Shown: positions 4,535 through 8,266 of the stretch, piece by piece
How positions within the stretch are numbered: the first letter of the stretch is position 1
Layout of the letters: every line of letters starts with the position of its first letter
Assembly (NCBI GenBank): GCA_946621895.1
Contig: CAMOOZ010000165.1
Location: forward strand, 1-8,266
Length of the DNA stretch: 8,266 bases
Source: an uncultured Lachnospiraceae bacterium
GTDB taxonomy: Bacteria > Bacillota_A > Clostridia > Lachnospirales > Lachnospiraceae
Reading direction: 5' to 3'
Made by a program: the position numbers and the translations under genes
Notes under the pieces: model-generated
What the model was told of the DNA's origin: nothing
The model's input: the letters and a program-made list of their open reading frames with translations, nothing else
The model's database searches: none

Positions 4535-7249
4535 ATGGATTATTCACAGGCAGGCATCATCAGAAAACAGAAAGCGCTGCGCTCCCCGTTGGAGAAGCTG
4601 GCCAGAAAGCTGCTGGTCAGTATCGTCACGCTGTGCTTTTTCGGCTTTGTGGCCCTCGGGATCATCGGAACGGCGGCCGGCATCGGCGTGTTTCAGGGGA
4701 TCCTTGCCACCTCGCCCTCGATTGAAAATATCGATGTGACGCCGGTGGGAATCTCCACCTTCGTCTACGACGCGAAGGGGAACCAGATCGCGAAGCTTGT
4801 AGCCACGAATTCCAACCGCATCCCCGTTTCCATGGACATGGTGCCGAGGAATCTGGCGAATGCCTTTGTGGCGATCGAGGACGAGCGTTTTTATGAGCAT
4901 AACGGCATCGACATCAAGGGGATCTTCCGGGCAGGCTTTATCGCCCTGCAGGAAGGAAACCTTTCCCAGGGCGCTTCCACGATCACCCAGCAGCTTTTGA
5001 AGAACTCCGTGTTCGTGGGCTGGACCAGCGAGACGCAGCTGGAGAGCATCAAGCGAAAGATCCAGGAGCAGTACCTTGCGATCCAGCTGGAAGAGGTGAT
5101 GAGCAAGGATGAGATCCTCTTAAACTATATGAACACGATCAATCTTGGCCAGAACACGCTGGGCGTCCAGGCCGCTTCCCTGCGCTATTTCAATAAATCC
5201 GTCCGGGATCTGAACCTGTCGGAATGCGCGGTGATCGCCTCGATCACGCAGAACCCTTCGGCGAACAATCCGATTTCCCACCCGGAGAAGAACGCGAAAA
5301 GACGAAAGAGCACATTGGACAAGATGCTCGAGCTGGGCTTTATCACGGAGCAGGAATACGATACGGCCATGGCGGATGATGTCTATTCCCGCATCCAGGT
5401 GGTAAACCAGAACACCGGTGACGACACGATCAATTCCTATTTCGTGGACGCGCTGACCGAGGACCTGCTGGAGGATCTCGTGGCCTCCGGCTATACGGAC
5501 ACGCAGGCCTACACCATGCTTTACAGCGGGGGCTTAAAGATCAACGCGACGCAGGATCCGGATATCCAGGGGATCTGCGACGATGTCTTCATGAACGAGG
5601 AGAACTATCCGGACGGGACAAGATGGCGTCTGGATTATGCGCTGACCGTTTCCGACAGCGCCGGCGAGCTGCATAATTACAGCGCGGAAATGTTCCAGAA
5701 GCATTTTAAGGAGACGAACAGCTCCTTTAACATGCTCTATGCATCCCAGGAGGCCGTAGATGAGGGGATCGCCCAGTTTAAGGCGGATATTCTGAAGGAG
5801 GGCGACGAGGTGGTGGCGGAGGATATCTCTGTGACCCCGCAGCCGCAGGTGTCCCTGACGGTCATGGATCAGCATACCGGCGCCGTGGTGGCAATGGAGG
5901 GCGGAAGGGGAGCAAAGACCGCTTCCAGGACGCTGAACCGGGCTACCAGCACTTATCGCCAGCCGGGCTCCACCTTTAAGGTCGTCTCCACCTACGCGCC
6001 TGCGCTGGATGCAGCGGGCCTTACCCTTGCCACCGTGCAGAACGACGCGCCCTTCTCCTATGCGGGCGGCAAGCCCGTGGCCAACTGGTACGGGAAAAAC
6101 TCTTACCGTGGGATACAGTCTCTGCGGGACGGGATCCGGGATTCCTTAAATGTGGTCACGGTCAAAACGCTGACCCAGATCACGCCGCAGCTCGGCTATG
6201 ATTATCTGCAGAAGTTCGGCTTTACGACTTTGGTGGAGGGAGAAACGATCAACGGAAAGTATTTCTCCGACATCCAGCAGTCGTTAGCACTGGGCGGCAT
6301 CACGAAGGGGGTTTACAATATCGAGCTGAACGCGGCATATGCCTCGATCGCAAACGGGGGCAATTATATTAAACCGAAGCTCTACACCACGGTGGAGGAT
6401 CATGAGGGAAATATCATCTTGGACAACAGAGAACCCGACAGCTCCCAGGTGATCACGCCCCAGACCGCCTTTCTTTTGACGGACGCAATGCAGGATGTGG
6501 TCACTTCCGGCACGGGTACCGCCTGCAACTTTGGCTCCTCGATCCACAATAAGATCGCCATCGCCGGAAAGACCGGAACGACCTCGGATTATAATGATGT
6601 CTGGTTCGCGGGCTATACGCCCTACTATACCGCAACCACCTGGGCCGGCTTTGACAATAATGTGAAGCTTTCCTCGAAGGCGGAAAAGAACCTGGCCAAG
6701 ACGCTCTGGCGCAAGGTGATGGAGGAGATCCATATGGATCTTCCCGCCGCGGAATTTGATATGCCGGACGGGATTGTGACGGGTACCGTCTGCAGAAGGT
6801 CAGGGAGAAAGGGGATCTCCGGGCTCTGCGACGGTTATCTGAAATCGGAGTATTTTGCGGAGGGGACGATCCCCACCGATTCCTGCAATGTCCATTATGC
6901 CGGGATGATCTGCCAGTATGACGGGGTGCCGGCAGCTGAGCTTTGTCCGTTTAAGGCGTCGGGCGTGCTGGAGCTGACCTCGAATATCGATGCGCAGGTG
7001 ACGGGAGGCGGCGGGACCGCGGTGTCCGCCTTTGACGCAGAGGGCAATCCGATCCCGATCACGCCGTCAAAACACTGCCATCATGATGAGACCTTCTATG
7101 CGGATCCGAATCATGAACTGATCCTGATGGCGGAGCAGCTGGAGATGCAGCAGAGAGCCCAGGCAGCCATGGACGCGGCCCAGGCTGCGCAGGCCGCCGC
7201 GCTGGCAGCCCAGCAGGCACAGATCACCGAAGATATGACGGGCGGGTGA
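4535..7249 (+). CDS. Class A penicillin-binding protein (PBP1A family; transglycosylase and transpeptidase)
   Basis: A 904-residue bifunctional enzyme that polymerises lipid II into glycan strands and cross-links their peptides outside the membrane. Residues 1-24 are cytoplasmic and basic, and about 25-52 form the membrane anchor. The transglycosylase (GT51) domain shows EDERFYEHNG (115-124, catalytic Glu115), GASTITQQ (146-153), RKIQE (174-178, second Glu) and KDEILLNYMN (191-200). The transpeptidase domain has all three motifs: STFK (479-482, acylated Ser479), SLN (537-539) and KTGT (679-682). After it comes a cysteine-containing region (Cys753, 765, 784, 793, 804) of the kind seen in clostridial PBPs, then an Ala/Gln-rich helical tail (about 864-896). 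The start follows AGAAGG by 5 bases. The gene is alone on its strand, with its own promoter. No clear terminator follows it, and its stop is 12 nt from the stop of the opposing small gene. Confidence 0.97.
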   Translation: MDYSQAGIIRKQKALRSPLEKLARKLLVSIVTLCFFGFVALGIIGTAAGIGVFQGILATSPSIENIDVTPVGISTFVYDAKGNQIAKLVATNSNRIPVSMDMVPRNLANAFVAIEDERFYEHNGIDIKGIFRAGFIALQEGNLSQGASTITQQLLKNSVFVGWTSETQLESIKRKIQEQYLAIQLEEVMSKDEILLNYMNTINLGQNTLGVQAASLRYFNKSVRDLNLSECAVIASITQNPSANNPISHPEKNAKRRKSTLDKMLELGFITEQEYDTAMADDVYSRIQVVNQNTGDDTINSYFVDALTEDLLEDLVASGYTDTQAYTMLYSGGLKINATQDPDIQGICDDVFMNEENYPDGTRWRLDYALTVSDSAGELHNYSAEMFQKHFKETNSSFNMLYASQEAVDEGIAQFKADILKEGDEVVAEDISVTPQPQVSLTVMDQHTGAVVAMEGGRGAKTASRTLNRATSTYRQPGSTFKVVSTYAPALDAAGLTLATVQNDAPFSYAGGKPVANWYGKNSYRGIQSLRDGIRDSLNVVTVKTLTQITPQLGYDYLQKFGFTTLVEGETINGKYFSDIQQSLALGGITKGVYNIELNAAYASIANGGNYIKPKLYTTVEDHEGNIILDNREPDSSQVITPQTAFLLTDAMQDVVTSGTGTACNFGSSIHNKIAIAGKTGTTSDYNDVWFAGYTPYYTATTWAGFDNNVKLSSKAEKNLAKTLWRKVMEEIHMDLPAAEFDMPDGIVTGTVCRRSGRKGISGLCDGYLKSEYFAEGTIPTDSCNVHYAGMICQYDGVPAAELCPFKASGVLELTSNIDAQVTGGGGTAVSAFDAEGNPIPITPSKHCHHDETFYADPNHELILMAEQLEMQQRAQAAMDAAQAAQAAALAAQQAQITEDMTGG

Positions 7250-7261
7250 AAAAGCAGTGAA

Positions 7262-7528
7262 TTAAAGCAGCTTGATCCTTCCCCGCAGCTCCTCGTTTAT
7301 CCCATCGATGGCGAGGAGCGCGGTTTCCTTTTGGGCGCTGTTCACATGAAAGATGCAGCGCTTCTTTTTTGCCCGGAAAAAGCCGCCCTCATCCCAGCGG
7401 ATATAATAGGACACCCGGTTGGCCAGAAGCGCCTTTTCCACGGCGCTCTTTGTTTCCAGATCCCGGACATCGCAGAACTGCACCTCATTATTGACTGCTA
7501 CATGGGTATATTCGGACTGCTCCAGCAT
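7262..7528 (-). CDS. Small conserved-looking protein of unknown function, downstream of rho
   Basis: An 88-residue soluble protein with no signal peptide or membrane segment. I do not recognise a named family. The likely order is strand (8-19), helix (24-37, AVEKALLANR), strands (38-45, VSYYIRWD, and 57-62, CIFHVN) and helix (63-81), a small alpha/beta layout. Basic residues cluster at 52-57 (RAKKKR). Loose likeness to small 'LlxnrIsYyirw' signal-transducer domains (DUF2007 type) is only an impression. The ATG follows AGAGGT (7539-7534) by 5 bases and lies 13 nt after the rho stop, so it is almost surely cotranscribed with rho. In many Firmicutes this place is taken by rpmE (ribosomal protein L31), but this protein lacks L31 features. 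Confidence 0.8.
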   Translation of the reverse strand: MLEQSEYTHVAVNNEVQFCDVRDLETKSAVEKALLANRVSYYIRWDEGGFFRAKKKRCIFHVNSAQKETALLAIDGINEELRGRIKLL

Positions 7529-7541
7529 TGCGGACCTCTGA

Positions 7542-8266
7542 TTATACGTTGATATACATTCTCTTATTGATCAGGCTGATGAATTCACGGTTGGTTCTGG
7601 TCTTGGAGAAGAGATCAAGCACCTTGTCCACCGCCTCATCACCCTTCATGCCGTTCACGCTCTTACGGATATTGTTGATCGTATCCAGCTCTTCCTTTGC
7701 CAGGAGCAGATCCTCTCTTCTCGTAGAGGATTTCGGAATGTCGATGGCCGGGAAGATCCTCTTTTCTGAAAGCTTTCTGTCCAGCACCATTTCCATATTG
7801 CCGGTGCCCTTGAATTCCTCGTAGACCACATCATCCATTTTGGAGCCGGTCTCCACCAGGGCCGTGGCCAGAATGGTCAGGCTGCCGCCCTCGCGCATGT
7901 TCCTTGCAGCGCCGAAGAAGCGCTTCGGCATATGGAGCGCCGCGGGATCAAGACCGCCGGAAAGGGTCCTGCCGGAGGGCGGAACGGTCAGGTTATAGGC
8001 TCTGGTCAGCCTGGTGATGGAATCCAGGAGGATCATCACATCCTGCTTGTGCTCCACCAGGCGCTTGGCCCTTTCGATCACCATTTCGGACACCCGCTTA
8101 TGGTGCTCGGGCAGCTCGTCGAAGGTGGAGTAGATCACCTCCACATTGGGCCCTTCGATGGCCTCCTTGATGTCCGTCACCTCCTCGGGACGCTCATCGA
8201 TCAGCAGAATGATCAGATGAACCTCCGGCGAATTGCGCTTGACGGACTTGGCCACCTCTTTTAAAA
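7542..8266 (-). CDS. rho: Transcription termination factor Rho, C-terminal part (gene runs off the window)
   Basis: The last 240 or so residues of Rho, the hexameric RNA-dependent ATPase that ends transcription. The reading frame stays open to the window edge, with Leu-Lys-Glu before the GTG at 8255, so that GTG is internal and not the start. The phosphate-binding loop and RNA-binding N-terminal part lie outside. Visible landmarks are [12 protein letters not shown], the Walker B stretch [17 protein letters not shown], the Q-loop [11 protein letters not shown], the R-loop [26 protein letters not shown] and [12 protein letters not shown]. All match the E. coli protein closely, which makes this assignment firm. 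Nothing looks damaged. The stop is 13 nt before the small downstream gene. Confidence 0.98.
   Translation of the reverse strand, partial: LKEVAKSVKRNSPEVHLIILLIDERPEEVTDIKEAIEGPNVEVIYSTFDELPEHHKRVSEMVIERAKRLVEHKQDVMILLDSITRLTRAYNLTVPPSGRTLSGGLDPAALHMPKRFFGAARNMREGGSLTILATALVETGSKMDDVVYEEFKGTGNMEMVLDRKLSEKRIFPAIDIPKSSTRREDLLLAKEELDTINNIRKSVNGMKGDEAVDKVLDLFSKTRTNREFISLINKRMYINV

Noticed and set aside
4437..4739. Two overlapping plus-strand frames at the start of the penicillin-binding protein gene
   Set aside because: They are in other frames over its leader and N-terminus with Arg/Trp-rich composition. The PBP frame has the better ribosome site and a full domain set.
6284..6733. Minus-strand frame of 149 codons inside the penicillin-binding protein gene
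   Set aside because: It is antisense to the transpeptidase domain with Gly/Arg-rich, motif-free sequence.
8253..8255. GTG as the start of a short Rho
   Set aside because: The frame continues upstream as Leu-Lys-Glu to the window edge, matching the residues that follow the phosphate-binding loop in full-length Rho, so the gene is cut by the window.

Overview
The window looks like chromosomal DNA from a low-to-mid GC Gram-positive anaerobe of class Clostridia, most like Lachnospiraceae. That placement is inferred from strong AAGGAG-type ribosome sites, a clostridial-style class A penicillin-binding protein, a close Rho homologue, and an intergenic repeat with a 'GAGCGAAGCG' core. No 16S gene is present and no search was run, so the genus is open.

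Layout, left to right. Positions 1-225 hold no gene. They contain nested inverted repeats, including a 22-bp perfect one, followed by an extended -10 promoter. Positions 226-1017 (+) encode a secreted LysM protein. Positions 1018-1520 hold a strong two-way terminator, a tRNA-Arg(ACG) on the minus strand, a pair of divergent promoters sharing one -35 segment, and an attenuator-like leader. Positions 1521-3017 (+) encode a sodium:amino-acid symporter of the AGCS family. Converging on it from the other side (3029-4381, -) is a membrane-bound diguanylate cyclase with an extracytoplasmic sensor region. A divergent promoter region (4382-4534) leads to a 904-residue class A penicillin-binding protein (4535-7249, +). 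Converging on that are a small unknown gene (7262-7528, -) and the C-terminal part of rho (7542 to beyond the window end, -). These last two probably form one operon transcribed from outside the window.

The genes do not form one pathway. LysM protein and penicillin-binding protein both concern the cell wall, the symporter takes up small amino acids, the cyclase makes the second messenger c-di-GMP, and Rho and the tRNA are housekeeping. Both convergent gene pairs are tightly packed (11 and 12 nt between stop codons) with no clear terminator in the gap. I see no phage, transposase, CRISPR array or defence system.

The points most worth following are the attenuator-like leader and overlapping divergent promoters at 1289-1388, the broken product-inhibition site in the diguanylate cyclase, the unassigned middle domain of the LysM protein, the repeat at 54-150, and the small gene after rho. 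I did not find a convincing previously undescribed system.
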